Below are positions 1 to 11,788 of a stretch of DNA of 64,000 nt, one piece after another (position 1 is the stretch's first letter; each line of letters begins with the position of its first letter). The position numbers and the translations under genes are program-made. Origin of the DNA: Callorhinus ursinus (lineage: Eukaryota > Chordata > Mammalia > Carnivora > Otariidae); the NCBI RefSeq assembly GCF_003265705.1, contig NW_020312817.1:50064589-50128588 (forward strand), written 5' to 3'. Below the pieces are notes generated by a model. That model was not told the origin of the DNA. It saw only the letters and a program-made list of their open reading frames with translations, and searched no databases.

Positions 1-835
1 TATTCGGCAATCGCTTCTATTGCCTAGAAAAGAACTTAAGACTAACTTTTAATGTTAGAACACCAATACAATTTGTTAAAAATGAGTGTTTAATTTCTAA
101 GGGCCGCTGTGCAAAGCTATGGAGACATAAAAATCTGTATGATGCGGTTCCTGTCCCTGCAGCCAGGACAGGCGGTTATTTACACCAAGTACAAACAGTG
201 GCATATTCTGTGTATGGGTGTGTGTATGAATATATGCACAGCCTCTTTCCAAAAAGGTCCTTCAAGGTTGCTATTAATTCTATCTCAGGAGATTTTGTGT
301 ATCACCACTCTGAAACTTTCTGCTCTCCGGGGATACTTTACCCACCAAACTTGGGGACTCTCCCTGTAAGTTCCTTAGCGTGATGACATGACCTATCCTT
401 CAAGGTCTTGCTTAAAGCCCCTGCACTGGTGTTACCCCTTCCACCAGATCTCTAATTTTTCTGACTCTCTGTTGTGTATCTGTCTTTGGGATTTTCCCAA
501 AGTGAGTCTATGTGGTCATTGGCTTTTCAGACTTGCAGCTGAAAGCACTTACCAGATTCTTTCTCCCCTACAAGCATAAATATGTATGTCAGTGCAAGGA
601 TCCACTATCAATTCTCCTGGATCCCATGCAGAGAACCCTGGCAAGACAGTTGTAAAGGGCACCCTACTGAGTCCTCACAATATTTCTCTACTGACTCTCT
701 CCCTTCAGAATGTAAAAATAGTGGGTAGCGCCTGAAGAATTGAGGCACTGGGATGCTGGTCATAGGGAAGTCATACAATGCAGTCGAAGTCCTGGCAGAA
801 GTCAACACAGGACAAAATCCAACCCATCCAACCTC

Positions 836-920
836 TCAGTAAATACTTGTTGAGCATCTATTATGTGCCAGTTTCTGTTCTAGGTGTTAGGGATAGAGCC
901 GTGAACAAATCCAGCAGGTA
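836..920 (+). mobile_element. L2-like fragment
   Basis: TTGTTGAGCATCTATTATGT and the following GTTCTAGGTGTTAGGGATA fit the L2 3' end. Confidence 0.5.
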
Positions 921-1980
921 GATACTGTTATTCTGCAAGTACAGGCAGAAACAGAGCTGGTGGGGAGAACAGAGTCACCTGCTCCCATTAAGCACAGTTT
1001 CCAAAAAGTAGCTCTTCTTTGTAATGTTTAATATAACAAGTTAACAATTTACAAACATGCTAGAAGTTAAGACCATGATGAGAAGCCTTTAAGAAGCTAT
1101 GAATGGGAAACACATAAAAGAGGGGTGTGAATAATCACAAACACAGCAACCATCACACACAGGCTGTCCTCGATATTAGAAAGGAGATATGCCCAGGTGA
1201 TGGCAGTTCTTAAGATAATGGCTAAGAGGATATAGTAAGCAGGATCTGGTTCATTCAGGGAGGGAATTTGTAAATATTGGAGAGTTTTTGGCCTCTGGGG
1301 CAAGTGATCAGCACTCTTGGCTTTTAGGGACCAGAAACAACAAGCAAGAAAACACTGGCCAAGGTGAACATCTGACACTCTTCATTTCCTAATTAATTGG
1401 GAAAGTTGAAAACTGGACACTTTTGTATGTGCAACCAGGAAATTAAGAATTCTGTTGGCTCTTAGCATAACTGAAGAGAATATTCTACTTACTCCCACCT
1501 CAAAGGTTGGAAGCTAAGCATCAAGGTATTCTGTCAGCAGATAGGCTTCAGCAGCTCACCTGGTGGGTCGAAGCTAAGCTAGGAATTGAGGTGCTCTTTC
1601 TTTCTGGTGCCCACACCTAGTCAGTACATTTTCCCTGAATATAACAGTCTCCAAATGACCTCTTGCAAAGTTCAGTGTCACAGACTACTGCACTCCTGTA
1701 GGCTTATTTCTACCTGCTCATTCCTGGGCAGCAGCAAAGGACTCCTAAAAGGCAAAATTCTTACCTCCATATATAGCATCAGGGTAGAGAGAAAATGCCC
1801 AGATGGGCTTGGTGGGGAAGCTAAAAACAAGGAAGACTCCAGGCACATATCACTTGCCTCCTTGTTACTCCTGTGGTGAGAGACATACCTACAGGGACAA
1901 GGCAATCTCATTAGTACAGGGATGACATCCATTCTTACCTACTTCAGTGCGATCTTACAACAGCAGCTAATATTCTTTTT

Positions 1981-2168
1981 ATTTTTTTAAGATTGTATTT
2001 ATTTATTTGAGAGAGCAAGTGTACAAATGAGGAGGAAGGGCAGAAGAAAAGGAAGAAGCAGACTCCCCGATGAGCAGGGAGCCCAACGCAGGGCTCGAAC
2101 CCAGGACCCTGGGATCATGACCTGAGCCGAAGGCAGACGCTTAACCGACTGAGCTACCCAGGCGCCCC
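1981..2168 (-). mobile_element. carnivore SINE
   Basis: Reversed SINE with a perfect 13-bp TSD, TAATATTCTTTTT (1968-1980 and 2169-2181). Confidence 0.93.
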
Positions 2169-2181
2169 TAATATTCTTTTT

Positions 2182-2730
2182 AAAACAAAAATCAGGTCCT
2201 ATTGCTCCTGGGTTTAAAACCCTCCAATTACTTCCCATGGCACTTGGAATTAAAAAATCCAAATTCCTCACTGTGGCTTATAAGAGTGACTTGGTCCCTG
2301 CTGTCTCTCTGACTTCATCTCCTACTCTCCCTGTTGCTTACTAGTCTCCACCACACTGTCTGAACATCTACTATTTCATTCTAGACCTTTGCACAGATGT
2401 TTCCTCTTCCTGAGATGCTCTTACCCTGGTCTTCACTTGGCTGGCTCCCTGTTGTCATTCACATATCAGTTTACATGTCACCTGCTCTGACCACACACTC
2501 TAAGTAGCCACCCAGTCACCCTCTATCACTCAGCCTTACTTGAATTCTTTTCATAGTCCTTACCACTGTCTGCTTTGGTCTTTTATGGTCTGGATTGATT
2601 ATTGTCTTTCATTCCCCCATAAGATAGGAAGATAGGAACTTTGTTTGACTTGTTCACAGGTGTATCCGCAGTACTGGATAGCTTGGGACCCCAGAAAACA
2701 CTCAATATTGTTGAATGTTCAAATGTTGTT
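2182..2730 (-). mobile_element. L2 LINE, minus orientation
   Basis: CCTTTGCACAGATGTTTCCTCTTCCTGAGATG, GTCATTCACATATCAG and GGAACTTTGTTTGACTTGTTCAC (quoted in part) are the reversed L2 3' landmarks. A SINE adjoins at 1981-2168. Confidence 0.75.
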
Positions 2731-2900
2731 AAAATAAATGTTGTCTCACTGTCCCCAAAATTAATTACAAGGATGGCTAGCCAATTATGGTGATAACTGA
2801 AATGAACAATGAAAAACAGTGTTCATTATACTCTTGGGACCAAGTCTTCTCTACAAGGCAGTTAGAGTTAGGAGCAGGAAACCTCCAAGGCTAGACACCT

Positions 2901-3030
2901 TCATTAATTGAGCAAATATTTATTGTGTATGTATCATGTTCAGGACTCTATGTCAGGCAATGGGTCTACAATGATAACAAAGGAAAACTTAGTTTCTGTT
3001 GTTATAAGGCCCTCACGGATGAGAGCTTGG
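2901..3030 (+). mobile_element. L2-like fragment
   Basis: GAGCAAATATTTATTGTGTA and following sequence resemble the L2 3' end. Confidence 0.5.
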
Positions 3031-4028
3031 GACCATCAGAAGGGAAAAAGTTCTTTAAAAGATGATTAAGTTTCTCAAGTAGAGGCTAGGTGAGCTCCAT
3101 GCCCCAAACACTGAAACAGCCTATTTTGAACATTGCTATGGAATGGGAATGCTCTGAAAGCAGAAATGGAATGTGTACTAAAGACAAATTGTTCACATTG
3201 TTAAAATTCTTGCTGTGAATCCATTGGGAATATAAAATGACAAATAGAATTTTGAAAATAAATACTTTTAAAAAGATGTGGAATGAACTGTTCAAAAAAA
3301 CGGGGAGGGGATGCAGCAAGTGTACTGGGATCTTTAATGCTGACATATTGCAACATATGCAACATTGCACATGCATGCAAATTATGTTCCTTTTCAGTTG
3401 AAGTTGGAGTTACCTGATGAAGTTGTTCCTTGAGACAGTAAAATTGGTAACATCAAGATGAATCTGAGGTTTGGAGCTCCACCTACAGTTTGTTTGAAGA
3501 CTGGTAACTCCAATGCCAAGAAAAATTTCTAGTTGGGAAAATTAGTTCTTACGTATGCTTGGAAAGGTTTTTAATGTGTGTGTAATGTTACAATTAATGC
3601 TTAAATGTATACACAAGGGGTCAATTTAATTTTAGACATATTTTATTCCTTTGTTACTTGCTAGTTAGCTGTGAGTTAAAGCCTTTTGTTTTAGCTAAGA
3701 TTGACATTCTGAAGATTGTAAATTTCAACAAGGGTTAAATGAGATAAGAAGCTTTAGGGTTATTTGAATTGGACACTTTAGGTTGAGGGATTTTATAATT
3801 TTACATTCGGTTTCCAGATTTCTTTGCGAAAATACTGCCATATGACTAGGCACCATACATTTGAATGGGAGATAAAAGAAATTGCATGCCACTATAATTA
3901 TACTCTTTGAAAAATATTCGTTCATTCAGTCAATCAGCTAATATTTATTGTGTACTTACCATGTGTCAAACATTGCTCAAGGCCTTGGGCATGTATCAGT
4001 GAACAAAGCAGACAAAAACCAAAAAACT

Positions 4029-4222
4029 GTGGGTGCCTGGGTGGCTCAGTTGGTTAAGCGACTGCCTTCGGCTCAGGTCATGATCCTGGAGTCCCGGGAT
4101 TGAGTCCCACATCGGGGTCCCTGCTCAGCGGGGAGTCTGCTTCTCCCTCTGACCCTCTTCCCTCTCATGCTGTCTCTCACTCTCTCTCTCTCAAATAAAT
4201 AAATAAAATCTTTAAAAAAAAA
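4029..4222 (+). mobile_element. carnivore SINE
   Basis: TSD CAAAAAACT at 4020-4028 and 4223-4231. It sits inside an L2. Confidence 0.92.
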
Positions 4223-4606
4223 CAAAAAACTCTGCCCTCAAAGATCTTACATGTTAGTGATGGGTGAGGGAGTGATGGATTATAAACAATTATCACATTA
4301 AACAAGTAAATTACATAGCATATTAGAAGATTCTAAGTGCTATGGAGAAAAGGGAACAGATTGAAGGAAAGGAGAAGTATAAGAGGCAGTTGCAATTTCA
4401 AATAGTGTGATCAGGTAAACCCTCACTGAAAAAAATTTGAGTGAAGACTTGGTGGTAAGAAGAGCATTCCAGGCAAGAAACAGCAAGTGCAAAGGCCCTG
4501 AGCCAGGAGCTTGCTCGTGTACTTAAGGAACAATGAGGACTCAGAGTGACTGGAAAAGAGATGAGCAAAAGGGACTATAGCAGTAGGTTATGTAGGGTGC
4601 GGGTCA

Positions 4607-4800
4607 GCAAACTACAGTGTGACCTGTCTTTGTTAATAAAGTTTTATTGAGACACAGACATGCCCATTTGCTCACGTAATTTCTGTGGCTGTTTAAATGC
4701 CACAACTGCAGAGTTGAGTAGTTGAGACAGAGACCATCTGGCTCACAAAGACAAACATATTTACTGTCTGGCTCTTTACAGAAAATGTTCCTGACCCTTG
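4607..4800 (-). mobile_element. non-autonomous DNA transposon (hAT-type, inferred) inside L2
   Basis: Ends resemble inverted GGGTCAGCAAAC / CCTGACCCTT. The inner sequence AATAAAGTTTTATTGAGACAC and GTTGAGTAGTTGAGACAGAG is a known mammalian MER-type element. A second copy lies at about 55740-55945 in the other direction. Confidence 0.6.
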
Positions 4801-5454
4801 ATATAGGTAAGACTGTAGAAGCCATTGTAGGGACATTGGGTTTGACTTGGAGAAAAATGAGGAGCCATGAGAGGGTTTTAACAGAAGGAAGAGAGGATCT
4901 GACTTGTGTTTTGAAAGGATCATTATAGTGATCATGATGACAAATTTTAGAGAGGCAAGGGTGGGAGCTGAGAAGTCAGTTTGGATTGTGTTACACCGGG
5001 GTGCCCCCAGCATACCATGGCAAATTCATCAGGGTGTAGCAGGATATTTTAAACTTTTAAAGGATCCACAGCAATATTGACATCTGTCAGATACCGTGTG
5101 AGCTTCCATCTAGTAGGTGGTTCACAGTTTCGACATTAGGTCATGCTACTTTCCTTCCAGTGCTGCCATATCTTTGTGAAGCTGGGTTCTTGGCAGCCCC
5201 TGTGCTAAAAAGTCAGTACTCTTTGAAAATCAATGTGGGGGAGGAAATGAGGCTGGCAGTGTCCAATTTCACTCCGAGGTTTGAGATGTTGTACAGTGCC
5301 CAACTCACACACTCTCCATTAGCAAGTAATTGTGGTTACTTAAGAGTGAAATAAAAATATTTTTTCTTTTCATTTATAGGTATTATTTTTCAAATGTCTA
5401 CTTAGTCGTTGGAGCATTGTATTATTGTACAATGTATTCTGTGACTGGAGCATT

Positions 5455-6020
5455 TTTCTCCTGCAGCTGCTCTAATGAAATGCCAAAATCTGGTGGCTGT
5501 AAAAGAAGCAGAAATTCCTTTTTTCACAGTTCTGGAGGCCAGAGTCTGAAATCAGTGTCACTGGGACAAAATTAAGGTGTAAGGAAGGCTATACTCCCTC
5601 CAGAGGCTCTGGGGGAAGATTTTGTTCCTTTCCTCTTACAGATCTGGTGGTTTCTGCCTGCCACACTCCAATCTTTGCTTCCATGATCACCTTGCTCTCT
5701 CCTCTGCTGTCTGTATCAAATCTCCTTCTGCCTCAGTCTTATAAGGACGCCTGTGAAGGGCCCCTGGCTGGCTCAGTTGGTGCACCATGGGACTCTTGAT
5801 CTGGGGGTTGTTTGAGCCCCACACTGGGCATAGAAAGTACTTAATAAACAAGTAAAAGGACATATGTGATTGCTAAGCTGGGATAACTTCTCCATATCAA
5901 GATCCTTAATTAATCACATACCCAAGGATCTTTTTTTCTAAATAAGGTAGTAAGATACACAGGTTTCAGGGATTAGGACCTGATCTCTTCGGATGGCCAT
6001 TATCCAGCCTACTACAGGCA
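5455..6020 (-). mobile_element. MLT1-like (ERVL-MaLR) LTR, minus orientation, split by a SINE
   Basis: Contains the family-typical CACAGTTCTGGAGGCCAGAG and, further right, AAGGACGCC and GGGATTAGGACC. An older SINE interrupts it at 5758-5858. Confidence 0.6.
5758..5858 (+). mobile_element. older carnivore SINE, short form
   Basis: Head CCCCTGGCTGGCTCAGTTGG, then a TTGAGCCCCACACTGGGCAT body without the long CT region. It lies inside an MLT1-like LTR. Confidence 0.75.
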
Positions 6021-6137
6021 TAAATACTTACTACATTTTTGGCACCTAACTACTTAATAAATGGGATTGTGAGGCATTTCTTTGAGCCTATAGGTGAGAC
6101 ACCAAGGGTTCGATGAATAGAGAAAGTTTGGGAACCA

Positions 6138-6345
6138 CTGAGTTAGGAGGCTCTGCCAATACCCAGGCAGGAAATGACAGGAGCTTGGACTTGAGTAGAA
6201 GGGGAGAAAAGTGGTCAGAAGTGACAAGCTCTAGGTACAATTTGAAGGTAAGGCAGATGGAATTTGCTGATGTTCCAGATGTGTGGTTGAGATATGTGGT
6301 TGGTTGGGAAAGAGAAGAGTCAAATGACTGCAAAGCCTCCTTACA
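6138..6345 (+). mobile_element. L2 fragment
   Basis: GTTAGGAGGCTCTGCCAAT, GTGGTCAGAAGTGACAAG and GAGTCAAATGACTGCAAAG match consecutive L2 landmarks and continue the element that breaks off near 4985. Confidence 0.6.
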
Positions 6346-6766
6346 CTTTTTCTGGAAAAAGTATTGCTATGACCTGAGATGAAGAAAGCGCTGCATGGAC
6401 CAGATATTTTGCGAAGAGGAGGGCAGATTGGCGGTTCCATGTTGCCCGTGTTTAGAGACGTAGATACAAAGAGAAGAAAAAAAAGGAAAAAAAAGATGTA
6501 CATTCCTGACCAGGGCCTGCCTCCGACCCTCCACCTCTCATGGTGGTCAAATGTCCCTCCACCCAGGAGCCTCTTAGAAGTTATTATGTTTTGACTTCTT
6601 ATTCCAAACATGGACTGAGCAAATACAGACAGGAGAGACTCAAAAAACTTCATCTAAGCCAGAGTTCCAAAGAAGATAGGGCAAATGGGGCTCTGCTTTC
6701 AGGAACTGAAAATTACAGAACCCCCAAATTTAAAATAATTATGTCAAATGGTGGAGTGGAATTTCA

Positions 6767-6968
6767 TTTTTTAATGAAAAAAATTTTTTAATATTTTATT
6801 TATTTGTCAGAGAGAGAGAGAAAGCACAAGCAGGGGGGAGTGGCAGGCAGAGGGAAAAGTAGGCTCCCCTCTGAGGAAGGAGCCCCATGCAGGACTCAAT
6901 CCCAGGACGCTGGGATCATGACCTGAGCTGAAGGCAGACACTTAACAAGTAAGCCACCCAGGCGTCCC
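6767..6968 (-). mobile_element. carnivore SINE
   Basis: Perfect 15-bp TSD TGGAGTGGAATTTCA at 6752-6766 and 6969-6983. Confidence 0.93.
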
Positions 6969-7299
6969 TGGAGTGGAATTTCAGACGGATGGAGGCAGCA
7001 GCATCGTTTTTGATTCTCCCCAAAACCTCTCACAGAAATAGACCAACCAAAACCAAATGCCCATGGGTAGCATTTACCAGCCCCCCCACCCCACCCCAAC
7101 AAGGGGCTGGGTGTAATGTAAGCCCTAACAGTTGTTTTGTGTGTTTTTTGGTTTTTGGGTTTTTTTGTAACGCAAGTGCCTGACATGAGCTTTGATTGCT
7201 GAGTTATCCATTTCAGCATCCCCTTCAAAGATGGCTATCTCCAATAAACACAGTGCTAGCTACATGAGGGGGAAATAGCCACCTGAGGCTTCCCCCAAC

Positions 7300-7580
7300 T
7301 GAGGCTCCTTTGATTTAGAAATCTTGGTCGATTTCAATAACTGACCTTTTGGGCCACTTGTCTTTTCTTTTCCCTTAAATTCCCACTATGTTTTAAATTC
7401 ACCACTAAGGAGTAAGCCCTTGAAACCCTAGGCCCCCACCCTTGACCACAATAAAAGCAGAACCCCTGGTCCCAGCGCTCTGTCTCTACCTGCCACCTTG
7501 CTGTGGGGCCCCAGGTAAGCCGTGTAAATTCCAAGTCTTGTAAGTAATAAACCTCTATTTTTTCAAACTTCCCTGATGGT
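7300..7580 (+). mobile_element. LTR-like fragment, plus orientation
   Basis: It shows an AATAAAAG box at about 7450, a GC-richer stretch, then AATAAACC near 7547 followed by a T-rich end, the order expected of the R-U5 part of an LTR. The family is not identified and the left border is unclear. Confidence 0.35.
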
Positions 7581-8285
7581 TGTTGCTAAAGGACTTGAAA
7601 TTATAGTAAGAACCAGAGGGCTGCTCCAACCACATTGGTTATTGATGGGCTGAGCCCTGCACAAAACAGTGGGGCAGAGCACCAGCCACAGGCCCAGACC
7701 TGCCTGGTTCCCCTGTCTGCACGAGAGGCAGGGGTAGTCAGAAGACCCATCTGATGGCCTGGAGGGCAGGAGGACTTCAAACTGCCCACAGGTATTCACT
7801 CAGCAGGTGGGTCAAGGTGAGAACAGCAGCTGAGACCCGGAGGGGTGTTGTCCACCCACCTAGTGGCTACATACAAGGTGCCCCAGAGAGTGTCTAAAGG
7901 ACTGGGGTGCTCTTGCCCCCTCTGTCCTGACACTGAGCAGCCAGAGCGCTGTTCCAGGATGTGGCCCAGAGGAGAAGCTTCTCACAGAACATCAGACACA
8001 AAGGGAAATGTCTTGATAAAAGTCTGGGGAAGGCAACGGAGCCAGGAAACCTCAGAGAGCAAGCTGCCGCGTTTTTGAATACTACATTTGACCAACAGCA
8101 ACGACGACCGAAAAAAACAAATTCTGTGCAGTTAGAAACGTGGTCCTCAACCACAACTCCTTTTCCAAAGTGTACGAACGCTGATTTCACTTAAAACGTG
8201 GACAACAAACAAAGGATTGAGATCTAGTCCCACACAAAGGTAGTGTGGGGTCTGTCTCCATGGCATCGGATGGTGGGCCCCCAAA

Positions 8286-8765
8286 TGTGGGGCGACGATC
8301 CGGTGGAAGCTGGTGGCGCGGGAGGACGAACAAAGGAGAGAGTTTATTGAATCCACCGCAAGGGAGCGGGGAGCAGGACAGAAGACGGAAGCTGTCGGCG
8401 AGGAGACAGCGGGTGGCGCTGTACTCAACGCGGGAAGGGGCGGGGGGAGGGGACGCACGGAATTCTCCCTTTTATGCTAACTGTGCCTGGGTTGTAAGTA
8501 GCCCGTTGGCTAGTAAGGGCCTATGCATATTTTGAGGTGGGCGCCCGCAGGGCCGGCTGTGTCCAGCCACGTGGCCGCTGTGGCCCTTTCCGCCTTCCCC
8601 CGCTCCAACCTGTCTGCCTAAAAGCAGCCTCGACAGGTAGCATCAGGAAATGAGAATAAGGAGCCGAATGGCATCCCTTCAGGCAAGGAAAGCAAGTCCG
8701 AAGAGACAGGCCCACAAAGCAGATCAAAATCGAACACGCTATTTCAAAACAAGCTAAAAGACATT
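8286..8765 (-). mobile_element. ERV1-type retroviral LTR, minus orientation, with adjacent primer-site-like sequence
   Basis: Read on the minus strand the segment has a TATA-like CATAAAAGG near 8475, AATAAA at 8348-8343, a CT-rich U5 and an end in CCACA. It is followed at once by TTTGGGGGCCC, which resembles the start of a gammaretroviral primer-binding site. The outer border near 8765 is uncertain. About 450 bases to the left could be leader sequence. No viral gene is preserved. Confidence 0.6.
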
Positions 8766-8799
8766 TGAAGACGCAGTGCAAGAGATGAAAGAATAGGGG

Positions 8800-9320
8800 G
8801 TGAGGGAGGGAAGGGGAGGTTAATATCTAACGGCTCCAGAGTTTCTCTTTGCGGTGATGAAAAAGCTCTGGAAATGGGAAATGGCATTTTGGGTTTTGTT
8901 GATCTATTTCCGTGAGAAGGTTGGGGAGATTCAAAAACTAGACTGCTGGCTCCGCCTTTCTGGAGTCCTGCTCAGTTTTTGGACATAATTATTTTAAATG
9001 TGGACGGTGCTGATGGTTGCACCACATTAGGCATGTACTTAATGCCGCTGAATATCTAGACTTAAAATGGTTAAACGGTTGGGCGCCTGGGTGGCTCAGT
9101 CATTAAGCGTCTGCTCAGGTCATGGTCCCAGGGTCCTGGGATCGAGCCCCACATCGGGCTCCCTGCTCCGCGGGAAGCCTGCTTCTCCCTCTCCCACTCC
9201 CCCTGTTTGTGTTCCTTCTCCCACTCTCTCTGTCAAATAAATAAATAAAATCTTAAAAAAAAGATGGTTAAACAGTCAATTTTGTGTTATGTATATTTTA
9301 CCATAACAAAACAAAACAAA
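8800..9320 (+). mobile_element. old L1 3' fragment, split by a SINE
   Basis: GATGAAAAAGCTCTGGAAAT, GTGCTGATGGTTGCACCACA and ATGTACTTAATGCC are typical of old mammalian L1 3' UTRs. A SINE interrupts it at 9080-9263. Confidence 0.55.
9080..9263 (+). mobile_element. carnivore SINE
   Basis: TSD ATGGTTAAACGGT / ATGGTTAAACAGT (9067-9079, 9264-9276). Confidence 0.93.
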
Positions 9321-9453
9321 AAACCATGAAAGAACAACATAAATCAGAATTTGGCGAGAAGAAAGAGCTCTGGACAGAATTAAAACTAAAATTAAAAATT
9401 TCAGAAATGAAGACTTAAATTAAAAATAACATAAGAGTTAATGAACATAATGG

Positions 9454-9640
9454 GGGCACCTGGGTGGCTCAGTCGTTAAGCGTCTGCCTTCAGCTCAGGT
9501 CATGGTCCCAGGGTCCTGGGATCGAGCCTCGCATCGGGCTCCTTGCTCGGCGGGAAGCCTGCTTCTCCCTCTCCTACTCTCCCTGCTGTGTTCCCTCTCT
9601 CGCTGTGTCTCTGTCAAATAAATAAATCTTTAAAAAAAAA
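9454..9640 (+). mobile_element. carnivore SINE
   Basis: TSD of about 20 bp, AAGAGTTAATGAACATAATG against AAGAGTTAACGAACACAATG. Confidence 0.93.
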
Positions 9641-10019
9641 AAGAGTTAACGAACACAATGGATAAGGCTTTAAGAGAAACAAACAAGAAAAGTAGGAAAT
9701 TTTTAAAAATCAAAAAGAAGATAAAAAGAATTCTAGAGAAATGGCAAATAGAAAAGATTGGCAAAAAAGCCAGGACAACTCTGAAAAGAGTAATACAAAT
9801 ACATATAAGAATTTAGTATGCTATAAAAGTGACATTACAAATCAGTGGGACAAATTAGTCAAAACACTGTGATATATACATATTGAGACATAAATAATTT
9901 CTCTGGAAGGAGTCACAGCGTGGCAAGAGTAGATGTCTCTCAGGGGGCAGGGAAGTGGGCAGCTGGGTATTTCTGTTGAATAACTTTTGTACCTTGTCCC
10001 ATCATGTGAATTTATTACC

Positions 10020-10138
10020 TCTGAAGTCTGACTGCCTGAGTGCAAACCCCAGCTCCCCCAACTGCTAGCTCTTAATCTTGGGTAAATTCTTGACAGTCTC
10101 CAAGCCTATCTCATTATCTGTGAAATGGAGTGAATAAA
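10020..10138 (+). mobile_element. MIR fragment
   Basis: CTGACTGCCTGAGTGCAAAC then TCTGTGAAATGGAGTGA fit the MIR core. Confidence 0.55.
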
Positions 10139-10139
10139 C

Positions 10140-10570
10140 TCTTGAAAAATGTAAAATATTATTGGAAACAACCCAAATGTCCACCAACTGATGAATGATT
10201 AAACAAATGTGGTAGAGCCATGCAATAGAATATCACAGTCCTAAAAAGCAATGATGTAGACACACTACAACATGGAGGAACTTTGAAAACATTATGCTGA
10301 GGTCAGACACAAAGGTCATGTATTGTATTATTTCATACATATGAAATGTCCAGAGAAGGTAAATCCAGACAGATAGAAAGCAGATCCCCGGTTGCCAGGG
10401 GCTGGAGGGAAGAGGGAATGAGAAGTGACTGCTAATGCTTAAGAGCGTTTCTTTTTGGGGTGATGAAAATGTTAGGGGTTAGATAATCGCGATGGTTGCA
10501 CAAGCTTGTGAATGTACTAAATAACACCGAATTTACCATCTCAAAAGGTGACTTTTATGGATTGATAATT
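10140..10570 (+). mobile_element. old L1 (L1M) 3' end
   Basis: ACAACCCAAATGTCCACCAA, GGTTGCCAGGGGCTGGAGG and GATGGTTGCACAAGCTTGTG are in L1 3' order. Confidence 0.75.
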
Positions 10571-10643
10571 ATATCGCAAACAAAATAATTTTTAAAATGC
10601 AAATTACCAGTTTTCCCGTGGTGACTTTCGCTGTCCCCATCTC

Positions 10644-10722
10644 TCCCCCCCCCCCCCCCCCTTCCCCTTCGGGCCCCCCCCCCCCCCTCCCCCCCTCCCT
10701 CCCTCCCTCCCTCCCTCCAGCC
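10644..10722. repeat. poly-C and (CCCT)n simple repeat
   Basis: Runs of C broken by TT, then CCCT units, directly left of the CpG-rich segment. Such tracts are prone to sequencing error. Confidence 0.9.
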
Positions 10723-10724
10723 GC

Positions 10725-11150
10725 CCCACGAGGTCCGGAGGAGCACAGTTAGACCCGTGGCGCCCGCGTGCTGCCGCGGTGGGTGCGCTACCCGGTGCGC
10801 TCCGGCGCCGGGCGCCCGCAGCTCTTACCCTGCGGAGAGGGACCGGCGGATTTTTCTTGTGCGCTTCGGTTGGTCACGTTTAGAGAAGCCGGCATGTGCC
10901 AGGGTCGATGGAGGACGACCTGACAGGCCCCTCAAGTTAACATTTAGGTTCCTACAGAAGTTTGATCTCGACCACCAGTAAACTCCGGACGCTGTGCTCT
11001 GAAAGCCAGGTTGGCCGCCTACCGGCGCTTGCAAATACTGAAGGCTTTGGAGCCATGTAAGCCTCAAATGGAAGCCTTGTGCTCCGCCTGCAGCGTGACC
11101 TAAGCCCATTGCCGAATCTCGCTAGTCAAGTGGCACAGCGGGACTAGCCT
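10725..11150. other. CpG-rich segment without recognised gene
   Basis: CpG density is high, in contrast to the flanks. On the minus strand a good donor (CAGG|GTAAGAGC) ends an exon-like stretch at about 10830. It could be a leftward promoter with a non-coding first exon. In human synteny the next gene on this side is STAMBP in that orientation, but I found no STAMBP coding sequence to the left. It may instead be a decayed island. Confidence 0.35.
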
Positions 11151-11788
11151 TGCATGTTATTGTGCACGTTCACCGGAGTAGTGCATTCGCAGGCCTGGGG
11201 CATAGGTGTTTAGGAAGCGGTGATTTGTATCCCAGGCCCGGTTCTGCGTGGCCCTCCTGCTGCCGCAGTTGGCTAGGCTCCTGTTATCAGCTGCCCCCAG
11301 GATAAATGTGAGCCCTTGCAATCCTTCTGGTAGATTCCCCTATGATTTATACTTTCCTTACCCAACCATAGCCCTACATGGATAAGGCAACCCAAACCTT
11401 CTGGAGGTGTGTCCTGAGTCTCTTGTTTTCAAAAATCCCTATCTGGTGGACATGGGACATAGGGCCGGTGTCCATGAAAGGTTTTAATTTTTCCTAGTCA
11501 ACCAAGACTCATCTGCTCTCAGCTTCAAGTCTATACAAAATGTATTCTTTTAAGTCTAACCTCAGACCCTGATTCTGCCATTTCCCCCACTCCTGCTTTT
11601 CATAAACCCATAAAATCTCTCTTCTTTTGGCCTTTCTAGGCTTGGACCAAGTTCCTTTTTCTTTTCTTATCTTTTTCTCTCATTCTCTCATCCAACTTCC
11701 AGTTCTTTCTTTCTCATGCAGCCTTTGATTCCCACCCGCACCAAAGAAAAACCACAGTTAACAGCACCTCAGAACTCAAAAAGGCTTC

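Larger units (their letters stand above)
3920..4985 (+). mobile_element. L2 LINE 3' region, interrupted by a SINE and a DNA transposon
   Basis: L2 landmarks include TTCATTCAGTCAATCAGCTA, AGCAAGTGCAAAGGCCCTGA and the GTTTTGAAAGGATCA stretch. A SINE sits at 4029-4222 and a hAT-like element at about 4607-4800. More L2 sequence of the expected next segment resumes at 6138. Confidence 0.8.
1..10640. other. intergenic, no protein-coding gene seen
   Basis: Apart from the repeats listed separately, 1-835, 920-1960, 3030-3920, 4985-5455, 6345-6750, 6984-7300, 7580-8280 and 9660-10020 hold no exon, RNA gene or known repeat that I recognise. 7830-8280 may be the leader of the retroviral element whose LTR starts at 8286. 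Confidence 0.6.

Noticed and set aside
4029..4222. tRNA genes at the heads of the SINEs
   Set aside because: The tRNA-like heads carry promoter-box remnants but are fused to SINE bodies and do not form intact tRNAs.
6231..6653. 140-codon minus-strand open frame
   Set aside because: It overlaps L2 sequence and an A-rich tract and shows no domain or codon pattern.
8147..8458. 103-codon minus-strand frame across the LTR border
   Set aside because: It lies in LTR U5 and primer-site sequence and has no retroviral protein character.
1..10640. STAMBP coding exons on the minus strand
   Set aside because: Expected by synteny, but no matching peptide was found on the left side, so the gene is probably beyond the edge.
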